Shown piece by piece: positions 22,341 through 32,915 of a DNA stretch of 64,000 nt. The position numbers and the translations under genes are program-made. Origin of the DNA: Xanthostigma xanthostigma (Eukaryota; Arthropoda; Insecta; Raphidioptera; Raphidiidae). The notes under the pieces are model-generated. The model was not told where the DNA came from and made no database searches. It saw nothing but the letters and a program-made list of their open reading frames with translations. Numbering within the stretch: the first letter of the stretch is position 1; every line of letters begins with the position of its first letter. Location of the stretch: NCBI GenBank assembly GCA_963575645.1, contig OY754464.1, positions 76,420,948-76,484,947 on the forward strand, read 5' to 3'.

Positions 22341-23036
22341 AGCTGGCTACGGAGAAAATGGGTGACTCGGTGCAGAGTTGAAAATGTGCAGAATAATAGG
22401 AGATAGTACAAGTAAATAGGGAAAAAATTGCCAGAAGGCTAGGCGGAATATAAAGAGCCGCCAGAAGGCGCTAATGTTGCAAAAAAACAGTGCACTTCTG
22501 GCAATTTTTATACTTATTCTGTAATTCAAAACTAGATTATATATTATATATATTATACACTATATAGTTATAAGGGCATACTGAAAATTCAAACATGATA
22601 TAATAATTACATTCGACAACTAGTCAAAATTATTAATGTCATTTTGATAGAAATAAAATTAAATAAATTAATAAAATTACGTTGTTATAACAAACAATTA
22701 ATGAAAATATATTATGACGATTAATTTTATTTTTATCAAAATAACATTAATAACTTTGAATAGTTGTCGAATGTAATTATTATATCATGTTTGAATTTTC
22801 AGTATGCCCTTATAACTATATAATGTATAATAATATATAATCTAGTTTTGAATTACAGAATAAGTATAGAAACTGCCAGAAGTTCACTGATTTTTCGCAA
22901 CATTAGTGCCTTCAGGCGGCTCTTTATCTCCCGCCTAGCCTTCTGGCAATTTTTTTCCTACTTACTTGTACTATCTCCTATTATTCTGCAAATTTTCAGC
23001 TCTGCACCGAGTCACCCATTTTCTCCGTAGCAAGCT
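22341..23036. mobile_element. Foldback element with about 345-bp arms
   Basis: The left end AGCTGGCTACGGAGAAAA and right end TTTTCTCCGTAGCAAGCT are inverses, and the match continues with scattered differences to a centre near 22690. The two 60-residue frames on opposite strands (22347-22529 and 22848-23030) are mirror images of the same sequence. Non-coding. Confidence 0.9.
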
Positions 23037-23382
23037 CTCCGTCTATAATAACTTAGACACAAATTCGTGGAAAATTGAAATAATTTTTTTAAACCTTCTC
23101 TGTAACAGACAACGTAATAGAAAATGATTATCGTTACGTAGAAAATTTGTAGTATTGAATTTCGAATTATCAAAATATATGCATGAAGTATTTGATCAAA
23201 ATATCTACTCCTTGAAAAATAACATATTATAAGTTATATCAAAAATAATGATATGTATTTTTATATTGACTTATTTTTCTCCGAAAAGAATTTTGAAATG
23301 AAGTTTGTGGAAGATTCTCTTATATTCTTGTGTCACTTTAAAAATAATATCGATTAAATAAAATACTAATATATATTACACT
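23037..23382. other. Unassigned
   Basis: Nothing recognised. Confidence 0.5.
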
Positions 23383-23450
23383 AGCCGTTACCCACAGCTT
23401 CGTACGCGGTTGAGACGAAACACGGATGCGTTCCCATTATTTGGCAAAGT
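23383..23450 (+). repeat. ACTAGCCGTTACCC repeat end
   Basis: ACTAGCCGTTACCCACAGC TTCG then GAGACGAAACACGG; inverses lie at 49380-49445 and, degraded, at 41035-41090. Confidence 0.65.
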
Positions 23451-23786
23451 TACTTCTTTCTCGGCGTAGACCCCCCCTAATAAGTTTCAAAATTGATGAC
23501 ATTCCCGTGATCAACGTCCTGAAAAACCTTGAAAATGACACCCATGTTGACTTTTAGACTATTTACCTCTTTTCACTCTCTGAAGGGGTTGTTTTTGAAA
23601 AAGCATAAAACACGTGTTTATTTTTTTGTAATCCTGGGCATTTTTCAAATTGATGTATAGGTAATAATATCTTATATGATTTCTCCATGCAAATTTTGAA
23701 CCCCCGTTACATCTTAAAGGTAATTTGAATTTGCAAGACAATTTTTCATATCGATTTTATTTTTTAGCAGTAAGTATCTATACTAA
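23451..23786. other. Unassigned, possibly the body of the ACTAGCCGTT repeat
   Basis: No terminal signal or gene seen. Confidence 0.4.
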
Positions 23787-25048
23787 TATAAACTAGCGGA
23801 AACAATTAAAGGATCAAAAAAAATTTCCAAATTTTTCGAGGTTTTTCAAGTGGCTGTATTTCCCTTAAAAATTGTCGTACTGGAATTTTAAAAAAAGGAT
23901 TTTAAAGCTCGAAGTTTCTAGTTTTGAGATCTTATGATGAAAAATTTCTTCAAGCAACGTGTTCCGCTAAATCCTAATGAATACCGAAGAAAAAAATTTT
24001 TCGAAATTTTTTCGGTTCTTTTTTTTGGTCTACGAACTTGGAAAAAATTTTTCCAACTTAACCACTATATGGATCGGATAACTTGTTCATTCAGCTTTAA
24101 TTTGCTTTTTTGAAAAGTTCGATACGACCACTTCTCGCTGAGATATCGATCTTTGAATGGAAAATGTTTAAATTTATGCGAAATTTATGCATTAGAGCGT
24201 GCACTTCTGCAAATTTTTTTTCGCATAAATTTAAACATTTTGACCAATAAAAATGCATAAAAAAACTGAAAAAAACATGTTTTTTTGCATTTTGTTAAAG
24301 ATCATTTAAAGTTAAAATCGTGATCCTTTAATTTTTTTTCAAAAATTCGATCGAATAAAACAAAAAAACGGCTCGATGGATTGAATCGAAACTTTGTGAG
24401 GTTTTTGAGGGCATATTGAACTGTAAAAGGCACACTCAACATTACTGGCTTTCTCGATATTTCCAACTTAGCGCCTGATTATCCCAAAAGCCACCAAAAG
24501 CCCTTTTTCCCTTGATTTTTCAAATTAATGCAAAAAATAGAAAAAAATTTTTTTTCAAAAAACCGTAGCTGATTTTTGTGGGAAATTTATTCAAGATTTC
24601 AAAACCCTCCTTAATTTTCTTCTGCGATTAGTGGTTGCTGAGATATTGAAGGTTAAAGACAAAGAGATCCTTTTCCATTCAAAGATCGATATCTCAGCGA
24701 GAAGTGGTCGTATCGAACTTTTCAAAAAAGCAAATTAAAGCTAAATGAACAAGTTATCCGATCCATATAGTGGTTAAGTTGGAAAAAATTTTTCCAGGTT
24801 CGTAGACCAAAAAAAAGAACCGAAAAAATTTCGAAAAATTTTTTTCTTCGGTATTCATTAGGATTGAGCGGAACACGTTGCTTGAAAAAATTTTTCATCA
24901 TAAGATCTCAAAACTAGAAACTTCGAACTTTAAAATCCTTTTTTTAAAATTCCAGTACGACAATTTTTAAGGGAAATACAGCCATTTGAAAAACCTCGAA
25001 AAATTTGGAAATTTTTTTTGATCCTTTAATTGTTTCCGCTAGTTTATA
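23787..25048. mobile_element. 1.26-kb element with about 377-bp terminal inverted repeats
   Basis: The ends are TATAAACTAGCGGAAAC and its inverse. Arms 23787-24163 and 24671-25048 match closely throughout. The central 500 bp (24164-24670) is unique, AT-rich and non-coding. The element sits inside a common insect repeat, between ACTAATA and AAAGCTGAAGAG. Confidence 0.92.
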
Positions 25049-25641
25049 AAGCTGAAGAGTTTGTTTGTTTGTTTGCTTGTTTGAACGCGCTAATCTCAGG
25101 AACTACTGGTTCAAATTGAAAAAAAATTTTTTTGTTGGATAGCCCATTTATCGAGGAAGGCTATAGGCTATATAATATCACGCTACGACCATTAGGAGCG
25201 GAGCATTAATGAAAAATGTTGCAAAATTTATCTCAAAAATAAGCTTCTATTCAGGTGAAATGCACTAACTAAATATACTCATATTAGCGTTGTCAGAATA
25301 CAACGCCGGCTAGCTCAATCGGTAGAGCACACGACTGTCAATATCAGGGTCGTGGGCTCGAGCCCTATGTTGGGCGAATATATTTTTATTTTTTTTTTTA
25401 TTTTCTACATTGCTTTCTTCTAAGGCTTACATTTAAATTTATTTTAATTTTATTTAATTAATAAAAAAAAAATTAGTTTAAAAAAGTATAAATACTGCTT
25501 TTTATCGACAAAAGCTTTTGAACGGTAACTCCGATCATCATGAAATTTGATTGATAAACTAAGATGAATGTGTGTACTCATGTTCCTCCCTCCCCCATTC
25601 GTTCTTTTACACCCGGGTGAAACCGGACGGAACCGCTAGTA
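25049..25641 (+). mobile_element. Insect repeat (CTGAAGAGTTTGTTTG), holding a tRNA-Lys SINE
   Basis: AGAGTTTGTTTGTTTGCTTG, GCGCTAATCTCAGGAACTAC and AGGAAGGCTATAGGCTATAT form a common insect repeat. It ends in CACCCGGGTGAAACCGGACG GAACCGCTAGT, the inverse of the ACTAGCGG repeats listed below. A tRNA-Lys-like SINE interrupts it. Confidence 0.7.
25304..25376 (+). repeat. tRNA-Lys-derived SINE head
   Basis: GGCTAGCTCAATCGGTAGAG is the tRNA-Lys A-box region and GGTCGTGGGCTCGAGCCC the B-box region. The length (73 nt) is right, but the anticodon stem no longer pairs and the loop reads GTC where Lys would have a TT anticodon. Followed by an AT-rich tail. Not a functional tRNA gene. Confidence 0.8.
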
Positions 25642-26255
25642 TAATCATAATTTTATTTAACTAATGACTGTAAATATGCAACTTGTCATACAATGTAATT
25701 TTTTATAATGCGCATGCGTTACACATTAAAGAAAAAAGTGTTTAAAAATGCAATACTGCGTTGAAGCGCAAACATTATACAAGAAACGACGTTATAAGTG
25801 TACCATTTGAAAGTTTAAGAATTCAAACATTCCTGCATGTAGGTATAGCTCGCTGAAAATTGTATGGGCATAAATTTTACTTTATACACGAGGAGTTTAT
25901 TTTATTTTAAGTATTTCTCTATTCATTCTTTGGACATAAATTTCATCCTTAATGCTCTTTGTTTCTTTTAAACTTTGTCGAAACACAGAAGTGAAATATA
26001 TACCTGCGCTTTCCTGCCCCGCTAACGATATATTTCATTTTATAGACGACTCTGTTTTTTGCACATTTTCTTTTTTCCTTTTTGCTAATTTATTATTTAT
26101 AATTTTTGCTTTAAAGAAATTTGAAGAATGATATAGTCATGCAAGAATACATTATTTGCTTTTTTTTCTCAAAAACAGGACTTCCTATAAGATTCAAGAT
26201 AATTCAAATGAGGTACGACTTTTATAACACAGTATCAACTAATAAATAAAATATA
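25642..26255. other. Unassigned
   Basis: Nothing recognised. Confidence 0.5.
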
Positions 26256-26710
26256 CTAGAGGCCCTTCCCGGTTTCACCCGGGTGCGAGAGATATAATTG
26301 TGCAAAATGTATTTCGTTTGCGGCCCGGCGTCTGAACAATAGCTTTGCGCAAATTCTACCAGATTTGCTTCTGAACTAATAGCTTTGAGCAAATTCTTCC
26401 AGATTTGCTTCTGAACTAATAGCTTTTAGCAAATTCTACCAGATTTGCTTCTGAACTAATAGTTTTGAGCGAATTCTAACAGATGTTGCATCTTGGTACT
26501 AAAACGTTTTTTTTTTGTTAATTCTGAACTAATAGCTTTGAGCAAATTCTAGCAGATTTTCTTCTGAACTAATAGCTTAGAGCGAATTCTAAAGGATGTC
26601 GCTACTTGGTACTAAAACAGTTTTTTTTTGTTTGCTTCTGAACTAATAGCTTTGAGTAAATTCTATCAGATGTCATGTTACTACTACAGGTCTCTAGCGT
26701 TGATTGTGTA
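26256..26710 (+). repeat. ACTAGCGG repeat with 40-bp internal tandem array
   Basis: The head CCCGGTTTCACCCGGGTGCG is followed by GTTTGCGGCCCGGCGTCTGA and then about seven variants of a 40-bp unit (CTGAACTAATAGCTTTGAGC AAATTCTACCAGATTTGCTT). Other copies have one to three units. Confidence 0.85.
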
Positions 26711-27406
26711 ACTATTGCGCTATTTCCTAACATTAAATATGAAAATATAATTTATTCTAAATTAATTACGAAGATTTTTATTGTTCCGTAGCTCTGCAGT
26801 CCTCATGGATTATTCTCAGCTCTGGTAATTGTCTCGTTCTTACGCTCAATATTCTGAAACAGATGGCACCTTTGTGAAAATATTACCGAACTTTCCGCTA
26901 ATATAATAATCGTGATATTATTAAATGTTAGTTCGTTTTAAAAATTTTAAAAGTTTTTGTGGGAGAATGAAAAGTTTGTGTTTTGCGTGAAAGGCGAACA
27001 TGAAAGAAAGGTATTTTCTGAACTTTATAAGTGCATACCTACAATGGTAGTGGAATGGAATAGGGACATTATTATCATCATGGTTAGTTGAGTTTCATTT
27101 TAAAAGTTCTCTTGTAAGTAATTATTGCTTTCCACTCGAAGAATTATATTTTATACTTTGTTTTGATGTTAATAGAGAAAACTCATTTTAATAACATTGA
27201 AAGTAGATACAAAAGAGATGCCAAGAAAGATTTATGCTTTGCAATACTTGATAATTTGTATTTTAATTTTGAAGTGCAATATTAAAAAGTTTGCTTGTCT
27301 TCTCCTTAACCCATTTTTTACTTACGCGCCATTTCAATATCCTACATTATATCTATCTTTCCATCTATTGGGTTACACAATTGAACAACGCGCATTCTTG
27401 TTGTAG
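26711..27406. other. Unassigned
   Basis: No gene recognised; a 69-codon frame at 27197-27406 has no domain. Confidence 0.5.
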
Positions 27407-27770
27407 TCCCGGAGCTACCAAACCTTTTTGGGTAGGTGTTTGAAACGGGGTGAAAATTTGTGTACTACTTCTTTTGTAATGTCTTTTAGCTTGCTATTGG
27501 CTGTTTCAGAGATCCATGTGCGTCGAATGTTTATTTTTATTCTACCGCTATAAATAGATATGTCGAATTTATTCCACACGCTACTTTCTGCCGTCAAGTA
27601 GGCGTTGTCCACTACCATATTATTGATGACGTGCCTGGCTTCAACTCTCACCGCGGGCACTATACTGCCAGTTATATAAGATTTGTTCTACTTTCGTGAC
27701 ATTGTACGCAAGTTTAGTGAAATAAGTGTAAGTCAATAATAGGTTAATAAATGTACAATATTCGATACAT
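27407..27770 (-). other. Unrecognised repeat with an 81-codon frame
   Basis: TTTTTGGGTAGGTGTTTGAA and TTTGTAATGTCTTTTAGC resemble 63418-63480. On the minus strand a frame (27415-27660) gives AVRVEARHVINNMVVDNAYL and later KFDISIYSGRIKINIRRTW; codon order looks non-random, but I do not recognise the family. It may be part of a retroelement. Confidence 0.3.
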
Positions 27771-28106
27771 CGTGTGACTCGTGGAGATTTTTATGTCATT
27801 CGTTCTGTGTTTAAGGTCGATTTTTATCGTTCCAGAGTTTAATAGCAGATCACAAAGTTTGCACATAAACTGAAGTTATTTTCTCGATAAGTAGAAGGCA
27901 GTCATCTAGAAAATCCCTCAGGAGTTTGAGGAGTGTAAAAGTTGGTGTAGGAAGGGTGCGTGTGTGAGAGTGCGCGTGTACGCACTATTCCGGCCAATAA
28001 CTCACTGAACTTACGCCGCTTATTGGCAAAAATGTCACATTTTTTAGCTTGGATGTGACAAAGGTGCATTATTAAGATTGTTTCGTTGACAACGTTGCGT
28101 ACAAGT
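27771..28106. other. Unassigned
   Basis: Nothing recognised. Confidence 0.5.
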
Positions 28107-28875
28107 AGGCAAGACGGCGAGGAGTTTTGGGTGTATTTTTCGGGCACAGGCCAGATCATTGTTGGAATCGCTTCGTTTTAGAGTGTACTTCAACCCCCTA
28201 AGTTTGCTTACAAATTGTTGGTGTGCTTGATTTTATAATTGACAATATCTCCGTTCCTCTTGACTTTTAGTATAGCATATGCATTGAGAAAGTTGTTCCT
28301 TATGAAATTTCCTAAAAAATGAGCACTTACAGAGGTCGCTAGGTGCAGTTGTTCTTGCAAATAGCCCCGAAAGTTAAAAAAACACGTTTTTTCACTATTT
28401 TTTTACTAAAAAATGACCGCACATAGATGGCTGAAAATTCCCCAAACATGCATGAATAATTTTAGCGTCATCGGTCAATTACTTCTCGAGTAATTAACGA
28501 TCACTTTTTTTTTGTTTCCTTAATTGCAAATTGCGCCATTTTTTTCACAAACGGGTTTCGCTGGTCGAACCAAGCCAGAAAAATCACAAATATAATGATT
28601 TCTTTAGCGATACCAATTTTAGACAAACGTATAAAACCGTATAACTTTTCCAATCAATCGTTATACTAAAAGTCAAAAGGAACGGAGATATTAAAATAAA
28701 TAGAGAAAAAAGCACTATTTTCGTCACTAATTGTCGATTATAAAATCAAGCACACCAACAATTTGTAAACTTAGGGGGTTGAACTACACCCTAAAACGAA
28801 GCGATTCCAACAATAATCTCGCCTGTGCCCGAATAATGCACTTTTTAATGTGTTTACCTCCTCGCCGTCTAGCCT
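28107..28875. mobile_element. Foldback element, about 770 bp
   Basis: Outer arms GGCAAGACGGCGAGGAG / CTCCTCGCCGTCTAGCC, then CGGGCACAGGC / GCCTGTGCCCG, GTTGGAATCGCTTCGTTTTA, CAACCCCCTAAGTTTGC and AATTGTTGGTGTGCTTGATT, with their inverses. The arms are interrupted by small unmatched stretches. Non-coding. Confidence 0.85.
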
Positions 28876-28915
28876 AGTGTGTAGGCTTTCACGGCAAGAT
28901 TTCATCCAAATCTCC

Positions 28916-29036
28916 TTGGTTTCCAGGTTTGTATGCCGTGGTTCATTGGTATTTCTACCCGACGTTTCGTCTACAACTGCGGTAGACATTATCAAAGGCG
29001 ATGTGGTAGCGGGCGAAGTGTCCTTCTAGGCTGCTC
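28916..29036 (-). mobile_element. Inverted PLE terminal segment (pLTR-like)
   Basis: This stretch is the reverse complement of the PLE 3' region seen at 9245-9365, including GATAATGTCTACCGCAG and CGAAACGTC. It lies head-on against the PLE coding fragment that starts at 29051. Inverted terminal segments upstream of the ORF are a known PLE arrangement. Confidence 0.8.
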
Positions 29037-29050
29037 GACAAAAAACACAA

Positions 29051-29640
29051 CGGATCGGCAAACTCCTGGAGAAATATAACATAAAAACTAAATACAAGTC
29101 AACAAAAAAGATTCAGGAGTGCTTAAGGTCTGCCATGGATACCGGAGACCCACTGGCAACACCCGGTATTTATCGCGTTCCCTCCACATGTGGATCAGTA
29201 TATATTGGGATAACAAAACACACGCATAACAGAACACAAGAGAAGTTGTAGACTGGGACACATTGAAAAATCTAATAGCCGAGCATACATTGACCCTAGA
29301 CAACCATAGGATCCTTTTTGAAGAAACCAAAGTTATAGACAGAACATCGAGCTTCTACCCACGCATATACAGAAAGGCCATAGAAATACACAAACACACA
29401 AATAATTTCAACCGCAAAGATAAAAGTTTGAATCTAAGTAAAACCTGGATACCAGCACTGTGCAATACCAACCCACTGAATGGAACAACCAATCACAGAA
29501 GAGCATACTATGACCGAGTAGAGAACACGAGCACGCTGTCCATAAAAGACGGAAGTACCACACTTGTCGACACACTTACCTGTGAGCTAGAAGGACACAT
29601 CGCCTTTGATAATGTCTACCGCAGTTGTAGACTATTATAA
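29051..29640 (+). pseudogene. Penelope-like element (PLE) C-terminus with GIY-YIG endonuclease, frameshifted
   Basis: The frame from 29051 reads RIGKLLEKYNIKTKYKSTKK, the linker after the PLE reverse transcriptase. It runs into PGIYRVPSTCGSVYIGITKH, which holds the GIY (about 29167) and YIG (about 29197) motifs of the endonuclease. A stop follows near 29256. The next conserved stretch (KRSCRLGHIEKS) lies in another frame, and the last part (IAEHTLTLDNHRILFEETK, then NNFNRKD and LNLSKTW) in a third, open to 29640. At least two frameshifts therefore kill it. The RT core is absent, so the copy is 5'-truncated. Known: PLEs use RT plus GIY-YIG for terminal reverse transcription. The 3' end is cut at about 29636, just after the GTAGAC stem and where a satellite array begins. 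Confidence 0.9.
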
Positions 29641-29654
29641 TATAAATGTCACAC

Positions 29655-30025
29655 CTATAAAAAACAGGGCCAGCTGTTGGATGTTAAAGCAACACACGCT
29701 ATGCTTCATATTTAACGGCAATGGGAGCGCCATGTGTTTAATACAGCGTCATCTGTTGAACATTATAGTAACACACAGGAAGCTGAATATTTTTAATGAA
29801 AATGGGAGCGCCAGCTGTTGAACACAGCGTCATCTGTTGAACGTTAAAGCAACACACGCTATACTAAATATTTAACGGCAATGGGAGCGCCGTTCGTTAA
29901 ATAGAGCGCCATCTGTTGGACGTAAAGCGACCCACATTATACTGAATATTTTACTGCATTGGGAGCGCCATTTGTCGAATACAACGTCATCTATGTTGGA
30001 CGTTATAGCAACACACGGTATACTG
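29655..30025 (+). repeat. About 88-bp tandem repeat array
   Basis: Roughly four and a half diverged units, each with TGGGAGCGCCA, GCGTCATCTGTTGAACG and AAAGCAACACACGCTATACT. It directly truncates the PLE copy. Frames through it (29606-29821) are incidental. Confidence 0.85.
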
Positions 30026-30550
30026 TGCGATCGGCGAAAGAAGACCGGAGGGGAAAGGGCAAGAAGTCGCTGATTTGTTCTCAAATTATCGAAATTCATA
30101 GGCGGCGCATAGCAAGGCATGCAAACAATGTATAGCTTTAAATTTTAATGCATTATTTTGAGCCTTTAACTCGCACATTTTAATTACATTCGCTATGACC
30201 TCCCTAGCGTCACTTCTACCTGTTTTTCCCTTTTTACTGTCCATTTTGATGATATTCAGACAACACCCCTCAACTTAGTCCGTGGACGCACGCCTATGTA
30301 CTGTCTGGTGTATGATTTTTTTGTACTGTAAGCAAGTGTCGCTGTATAGTCGTACGGCTACGGCAAGAGTACAATTATCGCGATACCACAATTGTGATAC
30401 GATTGGTCGACTGGACTCCCTCATTGCATAGAAGTGGTTCCAGGATCATTACCTTTTACTAATATAAAATACATGTGCGCTCTTCTGCAATAAGGTCATA
30501 GGGCTACATTCCATAGACCGGTCTTCTTTTAAAAATCCTACAGTACTGAA
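30026..30550. other. Unassigned
   Basis: Nothing recognised. Confidence 0.5.
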
Positions 30551-30640
30551 TGCGAGCGTCGCGCGTCTGTTGAACGTAACAGCAACACACGCGAACCAGA
30601 GTGAGCCACTGCAATGCGTGGCCGGGTACAGCTAGTATTT
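30551..30640 (+). repeat. End of the 88-bp repeat family
   Basis: CTGTTGAACGTAACAGCAAC, then ATGCGTGGCCGGGTACAGCT AGT. The same ending occurs at 41660-41706, so the 88-bp units are the body of a dispersed repeat with a GTGGCCGG...CTAGT end. Confidence 0.7.
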
Positions 30641-30910
30641 GTATATTTTTATACCAAAAAATGTTTACGGTTTTTTTCCCACTCCTTATAGTTACTACCC
30701 GTAACCGTGTGGTATAGTACGCAATAACCGTGTAACTATATAAAGCATCTATTTCGGACCAACTGTCAAGGGATATCAAGCAGTATTTCTGTGTTTGGAT
30801 ATGTGTTGTTTACATATTATGTACGCGACTCTCGTGTTTACACATTGTAATGAGGTTTTTGAGTGTGCCCACTTATGTATATGTTACGGTCAATGACCGA
30901 AATAAATGCG

Positions 30911-31063
30911 CAAAACTAGTTTTGACCAACGAATATTGCCCAAACCCGAAATCTTACATTTAAACGGGTATTGAGTGTTATAAAATGAGCAAAACTAGTT
31001 TTGCGCGTTTTCAGTTGGACAAAACTAGTTCTGTCCATTTCCGAACGGACAATACTAGTTCTG
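30911..31063. repeat. Four CAAAACTAGTTTTG palindromes
   Basis: At 30911-30924 and 30990-31003 (CAAAACTAGTTTTG exact), 31020-31033 and 31050-31063 (CTAGTTCTG variants). 31018-31037 extends to GGACAAAACTAGTTCTGTCC. Confidence 0.85.
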
Positions 31064-32915
31064 CTTGTTTCATTCAATCAATGTCCGAACCCGAACAAAA
31101 GTAGGGTTATGTTCTTATTTACCTATTGAATTGTTCTCCTGAATGTTATAATTAATATAATGGTGGGATATTCAGAGTAATAATTAAGTAAAAATGCAAG
31201 GTGAATTCGAGTCTCAACTAGTTCGGCTATTGAGGGCTTCTGAAACATAATTTTATGACGAAACATAATTACCTTACTACACTTAGTGAGGTTAAGAAAG
31301 TAAATTTTTTGAAAGCTGAATTAAAACCTCTGTCTGCTAAACAATACAGAAGAATAAATCACTTTGATATAATAAGTATCGTTGATGTGGAATATCAATG
31401 CAGTATTGAACGTTGCAAACATATTATTGAAACATTACTTTATTGCAACAGGTAAATTCCCAACCTAAAAATAGTCATCTGTCAAAATGTATTTTCAACT
31501 TTATTTTTTCTTTCAAAATTCTTAATGTTATAATAATAACTATTCAATTAATAAATAAGTGGTCAATACTATGACTAAGTATAATATCTACTTACTAAGT
31601 AAAATAACTAATCATCTGCGTTGAAATGACGTGGTAGGTACTATTACAACCTTTTATTAACTTTTTATTTATGTTTGCACGAGGTGAAAACTTCGCAGGT
31701 TCCATAATAAGTCATTTATTAATTTATTCAACGCTTTTTATTATTATAATAAAAAATATCACAATTATCAGTACCGATTCACAGTACGATTTACAATCAT
31801 GTTTCTCTGATTATAGTTGTAAGTTTCGCCGCCAGATAGAGTAGTCCATATAAAGGATCCCTACAGCCTGTTTCAAGTTTTCACTGTTTAAGCCGTTAAA
31901 ACAACTTTTCGCAGTTAATAGCTGTCTTGTGAGGAAACTTGTAAATTGCACTCGGCATTTTAAACTTTTATACGTAATATAATTTTGATAAAGTTTTGAC
32001 GTATTGTATTTTGAACGCAATTTTAATGAATGCCATTAATATTTCCGATGTTATTATAATGAACGCAAAGATGCAGGTGCATCAAAATACTTTTATTGCA
32101 TAACTTTCACGGATTATTTGTAGGTATTTGACAGTGATAATGATTTATTGTATATATAACGAAGTATAAATAAAGAGAGTGCATTATTAATGACATTAAT
32201 AACTTAGGAACACCTTATTGGCTGTGACAAATTTCACCAAAACGCAGATGCGCTAAAAGTTCATACCAACCTAACTGCCTATATAATGAATATTGTCGTG
32301 TCTTATAGAAAAAAAGTACGCTGAATCGATTAGGCCTAAGCGCAAATTCGTATCTTGATTAGTTTAGACGCTATGACGGTTTAAAATGTATAAAAATTTG
32401 AACAGTTTAAATTGACTATATCTTCGAAACTAAAAGAGATACATGGCTGCGGATGGTTGGAATCGATTCAGAACGACTTTTTCTATAAGTATGCACAAAA
32501 CAGAGAGAACTTATTTTTAAAAAATTTTCCAGTTTTGAAAGAAGGGTCCCCCTTCTTGCTTTTTCAGTTTTTAAAATAACCGAGAAATTTGTTAGATATT
32601 GTTTACATACGACTTACAACTGAGATTATTCTTATAGAAAAAATCGCGCTGAATCGATTCCGACCACTCCCACCTCTATATCTTTTGTCGTTTAGAAGTT
32701 ATGACGTTTTTAAGTTGTTCTCAAATCGAAACTAAAAGTGATACAGGATTGCGGATTGTCGAAATCGATTCAACTTGACTTTTTCTATAGGTAGGTATAA
32801 TATATAGATTTCAACTGTAACAATGTGTGTGTTTCATACAACAACAATAGAAAACACTGATATAAACACAAATAATTATTTTATTTAATCTTACATTCAA
32901 AAGTGGCATTTGATA
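31064..32915. other. Unassigned, 1.85 kb
   Basis: No gene recognised. 32390-32800 holds UTR-like repeats with GAATCGATTCAGAACGACTT TTTCTATA, present about three times in variant form. A 66-codon frame at 31255-31455 has no domain. Confidence 0.45.

Noticed and set aside
22347-23030. Two similar 60-residue proteins on opposite strands
   Set aside because: They are the two arms of one inverted repeat.
25304-25376. Functional tRNA-Lys gene
   Set aside because: The anticodon stem is broken and the anticodon is wrong; it lies inside a repeat.
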